Positions 37,071 to 48,970 of a stretch of DNA of 64,000 nt are shown here, piece after piece (the stretch's first letter is position 1; each line of letters starts with the position of its first letter). This DNA comes from Crocodylus rhombifer (taxonomy: Eukaryota > Chordata > Crocodylia > Crocodylidae), in contig JAVSML010001012.1 of assembly GCA_038503035.1 (NCBI GenBank), positions 62,001 to 126,000 on the forward strand. Reading direction: 5' to 3'. The position numbers were made by a program, and so were the translations under genes. The notes beneath the pieces are model-generated. The model saw only the letters and a program-made list of their open reading frames with translations. It was not told the DNA's origin and searched no databases.

Positions 37071-37943
37071 TACTGCACAGTACACTATGCTAGATGCACC
37101 CAACGTGTGCATCTTGTGAACCAGTTTCAAAGCCAGAGCTGGGGCGGAAGAGGACAAATTAGCTGTGGGTGGCAGGACAGCAGGTGTACTCTGTGCTTCA
37201 GTTACTCTGAGCTCCAGAGCTGCCTACTGATAGCTGTGAGAAGCTGCCCTAACTCAGAGTAGCTTCAGTGACAGATATAATTTACACTGCAGGCTCTGAG
37301 CTGAGCCCAGAATTCAGGAAGTGCAAAGGCAACTTAAAGTCCTTTTAAGCCCCACCTTATTCGCATCCCGGAGGACGCACCTTCTGTGAAACTCTGCTTA
37401 GAATGTGGCCTTGTGTATGGAGCCTTTCATGGAAGCTAAATCTTGTGTTCCTCTCTGGACAGTTCAGCCACTCTTAAGAAATCTGACCCATCCTTCAATA
37501 CTGAAAAGGATCATATTCCCTTTCCCTTTCTACCCTCCAGTCTGAAACTTTTTGTTAGTGCTCTCTCTTGAACCAAAGTCCATCAGAGCCTTCCTAGATG
37601 ATTGGCTTCATATCTGTTGTTCTTTTGCTCCCTTAGTTCTTGAAGTATGATGTAACGTTTTTTAGTAGTCTGCATAATCAGGAAATTTTATACTTGCTTC
37701 TCTTCTACACTTAACATATTCTCAAAGAGGAGCTATTAACATAGGATCGACCTTAATGGTCTCCCTCTGCACACTTGAAAGGATGCTGATATAAGCCTGG
37801 TATATGTGCTATAATTCATATATTCAGTATTTCCTGCTTTACCTTCCAGGACCTGACTCCCCCCTTCAGATTTTTGTTATCTTTAACCAACCGTTGATAG
37901 TTAAAGAGTAACTACAGAAGTCCTTTTCAAAGGAGTCCTAAGT

Positions 37944-39015
37944 AGAGGTGCACCGATACATTGGTCCGATATCAGATCAACACTGATATAAAGAACATTA
38001 ACTGTATCAGAAATTGGCCTGATGTGGCCAATAATTTGGCTGATAAATGGCCTGTGCTCGTGCATAGCCACAGTGCAGCACTCAGGCAGTGAGGAGCACA
38101 GCTCAGCAGCTTGAAGAGCTGCATGCAGCTGATAAGCCTGTTGTGGTGGAAGGGGAGGGGGGAGGGAAGGGGTGTGGGGGGGGCAAATCAACCCCCCCCC
38201 CACAGTGAGGGAAGGAGTGGGGCTGGGGCACGCGCTGCCCAGCCGGAGCGGGGCAGGGAGCAGGACAGAGCCATGGCTTGTCTGTGTGGGCTTAGGAAGG
38301 GGGGGTGGCTCCTGCCACTGCGCGCACACTAGGAGGGCATGAGGGCCATGTGCCCTCAGATCTGCACAGAGCAGGGCAGGGTGGGTTGCAGCTGTGGCCT
38401 GGGACTGGGGCAGTACCAGGCTCTTCCCAGTGGGGGGAGGCAGGGCTTGGCTGCTCTGCTCTTGGGAAGAGTGACAGCAGTGCTGGCAGAGGGTTAATGG
38501 GGAGGTTGCAGCCACCCCAAATTTTGCCATAGCCCCCCCAGCCCTCTCAGTGCCCTCTCAGTGCCGCCTCCACCCACCCTGAGCACAGCCCGGCCCAGCT
38601 CTACACACCACTCCCCACCTGCTGCAAAGAGCCCAGTGCAGTCCCTGGCTCCAGCCCACAGCTGCAGCCCACCCCACCCTGCCCCACCCTGTGCAGATCC
38701 AGGGGCACATGCCCCCCATGCCCTCCCAAGGTGCACGCAGCAGTGGAAGCTGCTCCCCCACTCTGCCCCTCCCCAGACGAGCTTCAGCTCTGCTCCTCCC
38801 TGGCTGGGCAGCACCTACCCCAGCCCCACTCCCTCCCTTACCACAGGAGGCGTTGATCTGCCCCCCCCACCTCATCCCTCCCCCCTCCTCGTCCACCATA
38901 ACAGATTTACCAGCTGGATGCAGCTGTATTAGAAATCAGATTGGTATCAGCTGATATGCCTCCTTAGCAATCAGCTATTGGTATCAGCCCCCAAAATCTG
39001 TATCAGTGCACCCCG
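37944..39015. mobile_element. 1.07-kb foldback DNA transposon with target-site duplication
   Basis: Flanked on both sides by the identical 9-mer GTCCTAAGT (37,935-37,943 and 39,016-39,024). Terminal inverted repeats are AGAGGTGCACCGATAC and, reverse-complemented, CGGGGTGCACTGATAC. Nearly the whole element is an imperfect palindrome: the left half (to about 38,515) pairs with the right half (from about 38,530), including GTTGTGGTGGA-type and GGAGGGCATG phrases. Long frames on both strands (for example 209 residues at 37,901-38,530, minus) are low-complexity by-products. The TSD of 8-9 bp suggests hAT ancestry. Confidence 0.8.
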
Positions 39016-39612
39016 GTCCTAAGTGCAAGGACTGTCTGGTCAAAATGTACATTAAATAAGTAATCTGCCTGATCACCTGGCAAACACTATTTAAATATCA
39101 GTGGGAAAAAGCAGCACTGGGAGATGATTCCTAGGGAAGGCAGAGTGGGAGAACTGGGGAGGTACTAGATCAGATTCACCAGGTGCATACCTCTGCAGAG
39201 CCACTGCTGCTACAAGGGGGATAAATGCTATAAACATTGTTGTTTATAGCAGAAAGAAAAAGAACACCAGCTAGTCTGTTCTCCTGATTTGCTGTAGCAG
39301 AGGCAGAGTCACCCACCCATGCTGCCTACAAACAGCAGTCGTGAGTGTGGTTTAAAAGCCTAGATAGAAGAGCAACTGTAACTTTTCTTTCCCTCTGCTC
39401 CTTCTCCTTAGACCCACCTCATTCTCAGGTGAGGTGAAGGGGTACAGGGATAGGCTGTTTTTCCCTCTAGGCTGCTACTAGGGTTAGTTTGCAGAGGGGA
39501 CTGATGAGACACCCTTCATTTTTTTACCCTCTAAACAGGGATGTAGAGCAGTCCACAATGTGACCCACTGTCAAGCTAAGGTTAATTTTTTCCTGTTAAA
39601 ACTTGATTTTAA

Positions 39613-40158
39613 CTGGTGATTCTCAACCAGGGTGCCTTGAGATCCTTTCAAGGATCTGCGGTGTGCATGCAATTTGAAAACTGCTAGGTGTGCAAACATA
39701 ATTCACAATATAAACTCAGAGATTGCAATTAGGAATCTGTGGGTGCATCTACACATTCATTAATGTGCCATAATTATGCCACATTAAGTTAGTATCTGTA
39801 ATAACATTACATTAGCAGAGATTAATATTTTTACATGATGTTAAGGCACATTAGACTAAATCTACTGTGCATTAGCACATTAGCATGACTTTTGCCAGCT
39901 GCACATTAGTACAGTAGAATTAGTCCTCTGCGCATTAAGCTTTTTGTGTAGATACACCCCATAGTATTAAATCCATTCTGACCTGTTGCGGTCTTTCTAA
40001 GTTATTTGCAACAGAAGAATTGCTTTAGTAGTTTTCAGAAGTAAATAACCAAAAGAAAACTAAGAGCTGGCATTTTCCAAGGGATGCCTTGAGTTGAGAG
40101 AGGGGGGCCTTGAGACTATTGAGAGGTACCCTGAGTCTAACAAGTTTGAGAACCACTG
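39613..40158. mobile_element. hAT-type element interrupted by a MITE
   Basis: Termini CTGGTGATTCTCAACCAGGG and GTTTGAGAACCACTG. The interior mentions the same motif set as other CAGTGGTTCTCAACC elements here. Positions 39,741-39,960 are a separate insertion. The flanking 8-mers are only loosely alike (GATTTTAA, CTTTAAAT). Confidence 0.7.
39741..39960. mobile_element. 220-bp MITE nested in a hAT element
   Basis: Begins GGGTGCATCTACAC and ends GTGTAGATACACCCC, inverted repeats with one mismatch. The interior is rich in GCATTA/TAATGTGC phrases. No clean target duplication seen. Confidence 0.75.
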
Positions 40159-41297
40159 CTTTAAATGAAGCAATGTCAGAGTGGCAAGTCAGTGGTTAAC
40201 TTTCCTTTAGCCTGTGTGCAATATAACCTTTTTCACACTGATCTGGTAACCAGAGAAACTTTCATATTTGTGCAAAAAAGCTTCTGGGTGACTATGAAAA
40301 TATAAGAAAGGAAAAGGAATGTAACCCCTCCCAGCTGGTGGTGTGGCACTCTCTAAATCACAGGGTCCTAGCAATTTGAGAGCAATTCTTCTCATTACAA
40401 AGAATCTGTCACATTTTGCCTTGTGCTGTGAGATTGCTTCAGAATGGCAAATTAATCTGACATATCATGGGGAAGGCTGTTTCTGAAAGCTTGGCTGAGG
40501 CTTGCTGCAGTCTGTACACTTTCTGCCAGGAGAGCTGTCTGCTCATTACTTTGTCATTCCTCAAGTCTTCGGAAAATGTCTCCCTGAGGTATCATTTTTA
40601 GGCTGGACACCAGTCAACTCAGATAAGCGTCTACTTGCTCCCAGGGTTGCACTGGGAGCCTCTTGTTGCTAATCCCCTTCCTGGAAAATCTGTAAGTGAA
40701 CTTCAATGTTCAGGAAATAAGTCACAAGGGGTTTGATCCATCAGGACTTTCCATGTCTAATGGGCAGCAGAGGACTGCAATTCTAGGGGAACAAGCCAGG
40801 GACTATGTTGTGAGGGCTATGTCTGCCGTTCAGTTGGGAGGTGTAATTAAGCAAACAAGCTGAGAATGTTGCCTTTGTCCTGGGACCAGATGTATTTGTC
40901 CTGGGACTAGTTGTGCCTGCATTTGTCCTGGAACCAAAAAGTTGTGGGACTGGCACGTACATACCTAGCCTTTCCAGTCAGGGTTTAGTGAACAGCTGAA
41001 CGCATTGCTTCTTTTCTGCTATTGATTCAATGATGAAACCCTAGAACAACCATGTAAATGCATTTCACAATGTCCCAGGACAAACTGTTAGCACTTCTAA
41101 TCCTACAATCTCTTTTAGTTTTTCTCCTGGGATAATGGACATGTACATCTGGACAAACACATTTTGTCCTGGAAGAAAAAGGTTTCTCCCAGGACAAATG
41201 TGACATCTGTTCATAGACATCGACATATTCCAGCTAGCTTGAATCTAGGTAGAGTAGGTAACAATAGCAGGGGCAGGGTCTTTAGCATGGGTTAGAC
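40159..41297. other. Intergenic, no feature recognised
   Basis: Contains repeated phrases around TTTGTCCTGGGAC (about 40,877-40,935 and again, inverted or varied, to 41,200), possibly a decayed repeat. No gene seen. Confidence 0.4.
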
Positions 41298-41461
41298 CAG
41301 TGGCTAGACTCAGGGGGTCTCCAGACTATGCTTAAGAGGTCCATGAAAGATGACTATGATCAATCAAAAGTATGTGAATACCCACACTTACAAGTCAAAG
41401 GAGTCTGCATCTCCATTCAAAATGTTGGGGTCCGCAAATGAAAAAAGGTTGAAAACCACTG
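41298..41461. mobile_element. Short hAT-type element (inverted relative to copy at 22,181)
   Basis: Begins CAGTGGCTAGACTCAGGGG and ends GTTGAAAACCACTG. Flanks GGTTAGAC and TGCTAGAC agree at 6 of 8 positions. Confidence 0.75.
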
Positions 41462-42489
41462 TGCTAGACATCTGAGGAAGCACCAAGATCCAAGGCAGAC
41501 TTCACTGCAACCCAAGATAGTTATGTTAAAGTTAGCTCAGGTACGTCCACCCAGGCTGCCATCTAATCTCTGACTGTGGTACAGGTAGCTTCAGGCTCAT
41601 TGTTCAGTCGCTGTTTCCACCATGCTCCAATGGGAACATAAGCAGTGTTTTTGCCTTTCCAAAATGTTTCAGCTATGCTGGCTAGTACATCGGCACAGAT
41701 AGTTAAGTCCCATCTTCTCTGTTTCTCTGCTTGTCTACGCTTCTACAACCTATGCAGGAAGGGGAGCATTGGCATTGCAGTGTCTGATTTCACTCCCTTA
41801 CTTCCAGACAGGCAGTATGGGTCACTTGTGCTAGGAAACAGGTAAGATTACCAACTTGCTTCAGAAAGTGAAATTGTGAAAGGTGATTCACAGTTGAGTT
41901 CAGAAGGTGAAATTCACCCCTGTTCAGTGGAGACAGCACAGGCCCATGCCTGAGTTCCACTTAGAGCATATGTGGTGGACCTATGTGCCACATTGGCCTT
42001 GTGCTGGCCCTCAGAGTGCATATAGTTTTCAAGGGTAGTCTCAAGTAGGAGTTATAGGATACCTCAACCTTTGCAGCTTACAATAATGTTAGATTTCCCC
42101 TGAGCAGCATAAATGCCCTTTTCATCCTCCATGACACTGCAACACAGTCCTGAAATATCATGACCACATTATTCCTGTCCGGCGTCTCTCTTGAGCAGAA
42201 TCTGTCAAATGGTGGTAAAGGTGTTGTTGCTTTCAATATTTATTTCCACAACAGAAAAGATGGGAGGAAGGAGGGTTAGAAGAACCCTAGCCTGGGAGCC
42301 CACAGATGTAGGTCCTACCCTCTGCTGCATCAGTCTCCCAATGTCACCATGGTCAAAGCCAGCCACTGAGTTTTTCTGCACCTCAGTTCTGCATAAGAGC
42401 ACTCCTTACTTCACAGATATGTTGTGAGATGTTGTGGTAATGTGGACTACGTGCCTACCTGTTAATACGTGCATGGTATTACACTTCCT

Positions 42490-42640
42490 CAGCCTGACGA
42501 AGGGTGTTTGTGCCCGAAAGCATGCTAAGAATAGTTTTTCCAACTATTTGAGTTGGTCTCATAAAAGATATCAGATTTACCCAAAGAACCTTGTCTGCCT
42601 GTGTCCTTAGGCCAGCTCAGCTAGAAGCTACACCCCTGGT
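42490..42640 (+). repeat. Interspersed repeat, copy 1 of an adjacent pair
   Basis: Contains CCTGACGAAGGGTGTTTGTG, CCCGAAAGCATGC, GAGTTGGTCTCATAAAAGAT and TTACCCAAAGAACCTTGTCT. This matches a widespread sauropsid repeat that I recognise by its GTTGGTCTAATAAAAGATAT core but cannot name with certainty. Confidence 0.7.
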
Positions 42641-42694
42641 ACTAGTAGTGCAAAGTAGTAAAAAGGGGACCATCTTGTACCATCTATTCTTTTC

Positions 42695-42860
42695 CCAGAG
42701 CCTGATGAAGGGACTTTGAACCCCAAAAGCTTGCAGAAAAGGACAATTTTCTTGCAATTTCCCAGTTGGTCTAAAAAAGGTATCATTTTGGAACCAAGAG
42801 TTCTAGTTTTTTGTATGTCTTTTTGTCTCAGACCAACACGGCTACCAATTACACCCTGGT
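42695..42860 (+). repeat. Interspersed repeat, copy 2 of an adjacent pair
   Basis: CCTGATGAAGGGACTTTGAA, CCCCAAAAGCTTGC, CAGTTGGTCTAAAAAAGGTA and CTCAGACCAACACGGCTACC. Same family and strand as the copy about 55 bp upstream, but a different subtype in the second half. Confidence 0.7.
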
Positions 42861-43017
42861 ATCAGTAGTACTCCTTCTTCCAGTTTCTCCCAGCAGATGT
42901 TGCTACAGAGCAAGCTAGCAATAGTTTTGAGGCATAAGCAAGAATAATGCCATTTAGAAACAAGCAAACAAATACCAGTATTATTTAATTTAAAGGCATT
43001 TTATGGTGCTCAGCACT

Positions 43018-43225
43018 GTAGCGTTTCGGACCTTGTACGCAATGCATATTAATGAGTCAAGCTCTACTACATCCCAGTGAGTTAAGTAAGCATTATTATC
43101 TATTTTTGCACACTGTGTGGAGAAACTGAGGTATGAGCTGGCTTGCCCAAATCCACTCAGGCAATTGATGACAGAACCCAAATCTCCTTATTGCAAATTC
43201 TGTAGTCTGTCCCTAGTCTACCATT
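43018..43225. mobile_element. MIR-like SINE fragment
   Basis: TATTATCTATTTTTGCACAC, then GGAGAAACTGAGGTATGAGC and GACAGAACCCAAATCTCC follow the order of the MIR consensus (counts, then clearing of ledger-like ACTGAGG and AACCCA motifs). Old and diverged. Confidence 0.65.
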
Positions 43226-45599
43226 ATAAGAGAGGCTTTCCACCATACAGAGGAATTTAGCTTGAAAGTAGAAATAGATATGGCTTAATAGAAATCTGTT
43301 TATTTCTATCCTTCTCAAACACCGCCACATTGTTATTGAAGATCAGAGTAACGCTCCACATGAAACTCATTTATATGCACAGCAAAAAGTACTCTCTATT
43401 TTTTTACTATTAAATAGGGGAGAAATGTTGTTGCAGAGCACCTTTCTGGCCTCAGCTATCCCTGCTGTGTTTATCACAATTACCTTTTCAAAGGAGAAAG
43501 GCAGTCATGCAGAATTTGGGCCAAGTCCTGGGGAGGTTTTCGTGATAGGACTACAAGGGCAAATGTCCCCAATGGTATGTGGTTGAAAACAATTAAAGCA
43601 TTTCTGATAGTGACCTAAATCATGCCTGACCCTGAGTTTCTAGAAGTAAAAGGCTAATGCATTAACCCATTTCATGCTTAGAATCCGAAAGGACAAAAGA
43701 AATATTTAATTTTAAATAACAATATTTTTCTGAAAAAAATGTTTTAAATGTGTTACTCTACAACTGTAAATGAGCAATCAAGTTGACAGCGTCCCTTGAA
43801 CTCTGTAATGCAGCAACCAGATTAGGAACGGGAACGCAGGCCGTAATATCTCCGTTCTACTAATGACATTGGCTATTATGCCCTCAGGAAAACTCTGACT
43901 TTGCCTTTATACAGAACACCTTGTGCACATATGTGACACTTCAGACTTGTGATGAGTAGTGGGCGAAGATAACACAGTGATCTTCCAAGGAGTGTCCTTT
44001 CAAAGAGCAAAGGCTGAGGGGGGCTGTAATGCATCAAATGCACTTTCCCCTTTTGTATAATCCTAGATCAGCTACTACTGTTATTCCAATTATGAGCTGA
44101 AAAGCTAGATGAGAAAAATAAATATTGCTTTTTGATTCTTGTGGGCATGCAAAGATTAAGAACCCTTTTAGAAGGTAGTTTATGGGAAAACAATAGATAT
44201 TCTGTACTTGCAACAACAGGGAATATGCCTGCTAAGCAGGCATATAGGAACATGTACAAATACAGGCCTAGAGGGGAGCAGTTAGCCTGTGTGCATAGAG
44301 CTTAGGATCTTGAAACAAATTGGAGGTCTTTCAGTTTAACAGGCAGAAAGCTCCTGCATGGGCTCTGGGAAAGGCATGAGGAGATATTTTTTTTTTCAGG
44401 CAGGCAGAATCAACAGCAACATCTAAAGACTTAGCAAAGCTTAACCTTGTGAAGAAAACCACCAACAAAGCATGCCCTGCTAAAGTGCCTTCCAATTTGA
44501 GATGGGACCTGAGTGGTACATAGCCATTTTAGTGGCTGGAGGCATAGGGTGAATTTCAGCCTTATATAAATGGGACTACATGACATGACTGTTTATTAAT
44601 ATTTTTCAACCTTCTTGGATTATCTTAAAACACATTTTCTTACTGAAATTCTCCCTGCCCCCGTCTCTCAAGTACACTGGTTTGTTTACAGGACTGCTCA
44701 GAAATACTCAACTTTTTCTCTCTTGGGGAAAAAAATATTGAAACGTACATTCTGAAGAGAAAGAAGAAAGGTCACACTTATAGATAACAGACTCTGCAAA
44801 TGGATAGAGGTCAGATGGAGAACACAAAGTATGCCAGATTTTAGTCTTACTACCCCTTAACAATCCTTCTTTAAACAAATACTGTCTCATATTTGCACTC
44901 ACTGATTTAGCATCCTCAAAATCACATTTTTCTCTGTCTGGCTATGCACTGAAAATCTTTTCTTCTGGCTGAGCTGCTCCAGGCTATCCCATATACCAAT
45001 CAATAGCTTATGATCAGCACATGTCAAAAGTGACTACTTTTTTTCTTCTAACTGATGAATCAGTTAACCTGAATTTAAGAAGTATAGATTTCTAAATGGG
45101 AACACTGTTTGTTTTCTTCTGGTAAATTACCTGAACATGAGTTTTCTGATGTCACGCAAATGATACTTAGCAAGCAGAGTTGTCTGTTCATTCTCGCATT
45201 GTTTCCTTTTTACTCTTTTTGTTGTTTTTGAGAAAACAGAACATTTTATTCCCACAGTTACTGACAGCCAAAAATAACAGCTTTTAAATTAGCATGGAGT
45301 AGGTGGAAGGGTATAAAACACACACACATAACGGTCTGGATGCATACATATAGAGATATGACTTGATATACAGAATAACTAAAATTGTCAGGTGACTAAT
45401 GGATTTCACCCATTATAGGCTGAAGCCTGAGTAAATTACCTAATGCAGTGAGATTATTTAAAAATATATCTATATTAGCAGTCATAAGCTCTAATGCTGC
45501 AATCAGATTTCCTGTGACACAACTGTCTGCCCACACATTTCTGACGGATGAGTCTATCTAAGGTGTGTATATAGCCTCTGCACTGCAGTATCTGAGCAA
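43226..45599. other. Intergenic, no gene recognised
   Basis: AT-rich. Contains a 23-bp palindrome centred near 44,236 (ATATGCCTGC and its complement). Nothing else recognised. Confidence 0.4.
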
Positions 45600-45790
45600 C
45601 TCACGCTCTTTTTCATGTACTGATCCTCACAACACCACTTTGAAAAACATGAGTACTGTTATCCCTACAGCTGAGGACCGAAACGTAGAGTACATGACTT
45701 TCCCATACGTAAACAGGCAGAAGTGGGAACTGAGGCCAGTTTTCTCTAGGTCCAGGCTTGTATTCAACCCAGGAGATCATCCTTCTCTTC
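45600..45790. mobile_element. MIR-like SINE fragment
   Basis: TCCTCACAACACCACTTTG, GTACTGTTATCCCTACAGC, CTGAGGACCGAAACG and GTATTCAACCCAGGAGATC follow the MIR consensus in order and strand. Confidence 0.65.
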
Positions 45791-46506
45791 TAAGAGTTCA
45801 GTTCTAAAAGGTGCTGAGCACTATCAGTTCCCACCGGAGATAATAGAAAATAAGCATGCTCAATTGCTCAGCATCTGACAGAACCACAGCTTAGGGACAG
45901 ATGTATGGTTCTTTTCTACATAAAGGGTTGGGACGTTTTTGAACTTACACATCATGTTTTAATGTATTTTAAATTGAAAGGGTCACCAAGGGAAAATTGG
46001 GATCTGACTCGCCTGTGAAAAATGTGATCTGAGAAACTAAGCTATACATGTCTTCAGAATTCAAAGGTTCATTTGCAAGAACTAAAGGGACCCTGTCAAC
46101 TTAAAGATCACATTTCTGTATGATTTGTTTTTACTTACTGTTGTAATAATTGACACAGACGTTGACTACAACTGAAGAACAAGAGAGAAAGCGCTTATTT
46201 CTTTTTCAGTTCAGCCTGGGGTGGTGACAGCACCTTGTGTGCAGCCAATTTAATTTCTCTGCAGCAAGGCAGCTGCACCTGTTGCTCATGTGTCTCATTT
46301 GTATTGCAACAAGAGAGAGGGAAAACACTGGAGAAAAATAGGAACATGCAGCTATAAAACCACGAAAATCCACAGGAGGATTCAGGGCTAGTAGTATGTG
46401 ACATTCCATTGACCTAATTATTTAAGTAAAAAAATGACTAGGTGTCAGATTGTCAGTGTTCATTGACTGTTTCATGTCCTTAAGGTTTTCAGGGTGACAT
46501 TCTAAA

Positions 46507-46713
46507 TAGGGTGACCATATGTCCCAGATTGGCTGGGACAGTCCCAGATTCTGGAGGCTGTCTCAGCATCACAGACGTTGGAGAAAAGTGAAGCAGAAGT
46601 CCTGGATCAGTGCAAACCTGCTCACACATGCAGCTCCTGACTCAGGAACCGGGCATGTGTGTGTGCACGTGTGCTGTCCTGCCCGGCCCCGCTTCAGGGA
46701 ACCTTGGGGTCAG

Positions 46714-46752
<39 letters not shown>

Positions 46753-46927
46753 TGCGCACACGCTATGCTGTCTTGCCCGACCCCACCCCTGGGAGCCACA
46801 GGTTAGGTGTGTGGGGGGGTACATATATGCTTCCTGCCCAAACCTGCTTCTTTGATCCTTGGAGGAGATGTTCACATGTGCTGGTTCCCCCATCCTTGAT
46901 TTCCTTCAGATTTTTATGGTCACCCTA
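46507..46927. mobile_element. TIR element with AGGGTGACCAT ends and internal (GT)n
   Basis: Begins TAGGGTGACCATATGTCCC and ends TTATGGTCACCCTAA, an 11-12 bp perfect inverted repeat around about 420 bp. Holds a (GT)n run at about 46,720-46,750. No coding capacity. Superfamily not certain, possibly hAT. Confidence 0.7.
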
Positions 46928-48540
46928 ACTCTAATAGTGGATTCAGGGCTGTCATCCTGAATCTGTAGGAAGCACCAGTGTCTCTACTACTGCTCATCAT
47001 TTTCTGAAGCAGCAGTGGCATGAAATTATCAAATACTGGTCAGAGCTATTCAGACTCTTGTGGGCAGCAAAGAATTTCACACAGAAATTGGTTCATTTTC
47101 ATTCAGCTGAAGCAGGGACTGAATTACGTACATCAGAGAAGACCCAAATATGTGGAGGGAAGAGTAAAGCAGTGGAGATTGCCTTGGCACAGCAGCCAAG
47201 ATATTCCAGCATTATAAGGGGGAGGGAGAGGGGCAAGAGAGGGCGAGAGAGAGAGAAATAGAGCTATTTCTTCCTCCTAGTAGTCATATGAGGATAGCAA
47301 AGTTTCAGATTTATCAGGCATCAACCATCAGAGGCAGGCACAAAAGCTGGAATCTCCTACTCACATTTAAGATCATCCTGGAAAGTGTGTAATACTCTCC
47401 TCTTCCCAGGCATTGTGGGCTGGTCCAGGTTTCTCAGGAGAGATTGCCTATGGCATCAGTGGATGTGTGTATCAGCCTCGGGTAAGAAAATGCCTGGTAA
47501 CTTCCTCAAGATCACCAGGCAAAAAACTTTATGTGCAAAAATGTTTACCTTTATTTTGAAAAGTAAAATCTTTGAAGAAAATCATAATGAAAAATGAATC
47601 AAGCCTCTCTTGCATAGAGCTTTTTCACTGAAAGATATCAAAGTGCTTTAAAAAGTTGGAAGGACTATGCCCAATTTAAAGATGGAAATAACAAGGAGCA
47701 GAGCAGTAAAATGGCACGACAGACAAATGGCAGCAACTCTTTCTTTTCTTTAGTAATCATGCCCTGCTTACACCAGAATTGTACATAGACGTGTTGTGTG
47801 ACATTTACATATAAGGGCACTGATTTTTTTCAAAGTAGTTATCAGATATATTGTTTCTTGAACCTTATTCTTTTCAGTACTTTATTGCCTAAAATGATGC
47901 TGTTAAATATAAATGAGAAAGTAATTTGTTGGGGCACATCACCCAGCCGAAAATGTAAGGTTTCTACATCCATGCTGAGTTGAAACACAGCCATCCAGAT
48001 ATTTCAATTTTCCACTACACGTGTGCCTGAAACAGTGCTAATGCATTGCAGAAAGCTTTCTTCTTACCTGTTACAGTAGGAACATTATTCAGAGCCATTG
48101 TGTGTATCAGCAGGGTTATGAGTTTGCAAACAGCAGAAAATAAACAGGCCTTGGAGATCTGGATCCAGTGGGATTGGAAATAATATTAGAGATGGATAAG
48201 AATTATTAGGTCATATTTTCCATTGGCCTGACAAAACAAAATTGTTATATTCTCAGGTGATGTTTTTCTTAGTTTTAAATGTCTGCTTCTCTATTATTCC
48301 ACTTCAGAAAGTTAGATTTCTTGCTGTTGGCTTTATCATTTGTTCCTAGATCCACTCCTGTTCCTTGGCTGTCTGTTCTATCTCATATCCCTCTGCCTGA
48401 CCTCTGATGTAAACAGGCTACTTTAAGAGTCTACAAAAACTGCTTACATTCAATTCACTACCAATTTCTGAGGAACTTAATGACCTCCCTAGGTCAAAGC
48501 TTAAGTCGAGAAGGCCATTGTAGAGTGTAGGAAAAGAGCT
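46928..48540. other. Intergenic, no gene recognised
   Basis: A GAGA-rich stretch lies at 47,220-47,262. Around 47,600-47,710 there is a weak MIR/L2-like signature. Nothing else. Confidence 0.4.
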
Positions 48541-48970
48541 GAACAACAAAAACTTTGACATCAAGGAAAAATGGATTCAGCAATGGAAGACTATTGAGAT
48601 CATTAACAAAATTCTTATTGCAGACCCCACATCTAAACCTCCTGGCTTTGCTTTGCCAAGGTGGAGCTGGACAGCGTCAAACAGTGCAAGGTAAATGTCC
48701 AGTACAAACTACATAAATGGAATTTTATTAAAGACCCCAAGTGTGAGTGTGGCAAAATCCAAACCATAGCACACATCATGGAGGAATGTCCTATTTATCA
48801 CTTTAATGGTTGCACTGAAGACCTGTAACAGGCTACTGATGATGTCTTGCAATGGATAGCAAATCTAAAACAGGCACTCTAGCCTTATCCCTCAGAGCCA
48901 TTATTTATAGGTTGTTTATAGGATGTTTATAGGATGTTCTGTCATTCAGTTGCTGTACTCATATGAATAA
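48540..48970 (+). pseudogene. Non-LTR retrotransposon C-terminal fragment
   Basis: The plus strand reads, across frame changes, DPTSKPPGFALPRWSWT, then DPKCECGKIQTIAHIMEECP, a CxCG…H…C zinc-binding tail typical of LINE C termini, and QATDDVLQWIANLKQAL. Stops and shifts make it dead. It ends in short TAGGATGTTTA-type repeats and an ATAAATAAAA tail near 48,967-48,976. Confidence 0.7.

Noticed and set aside
36168..37100. CRISPR-like or tandem array
   Set aside because: The repeated phrases are inverted rather than regularly spaced direct repeats, and this is vertebrate DNA.
37901..38932. Several overlapping open frames up to 209 residues on both strands
   Set aside because: They lie on the two arms of a GC-rich palindrome, are Pro/Ala/Gly/Ser-rich, and mirror each other. 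They are by-products of the foldback.
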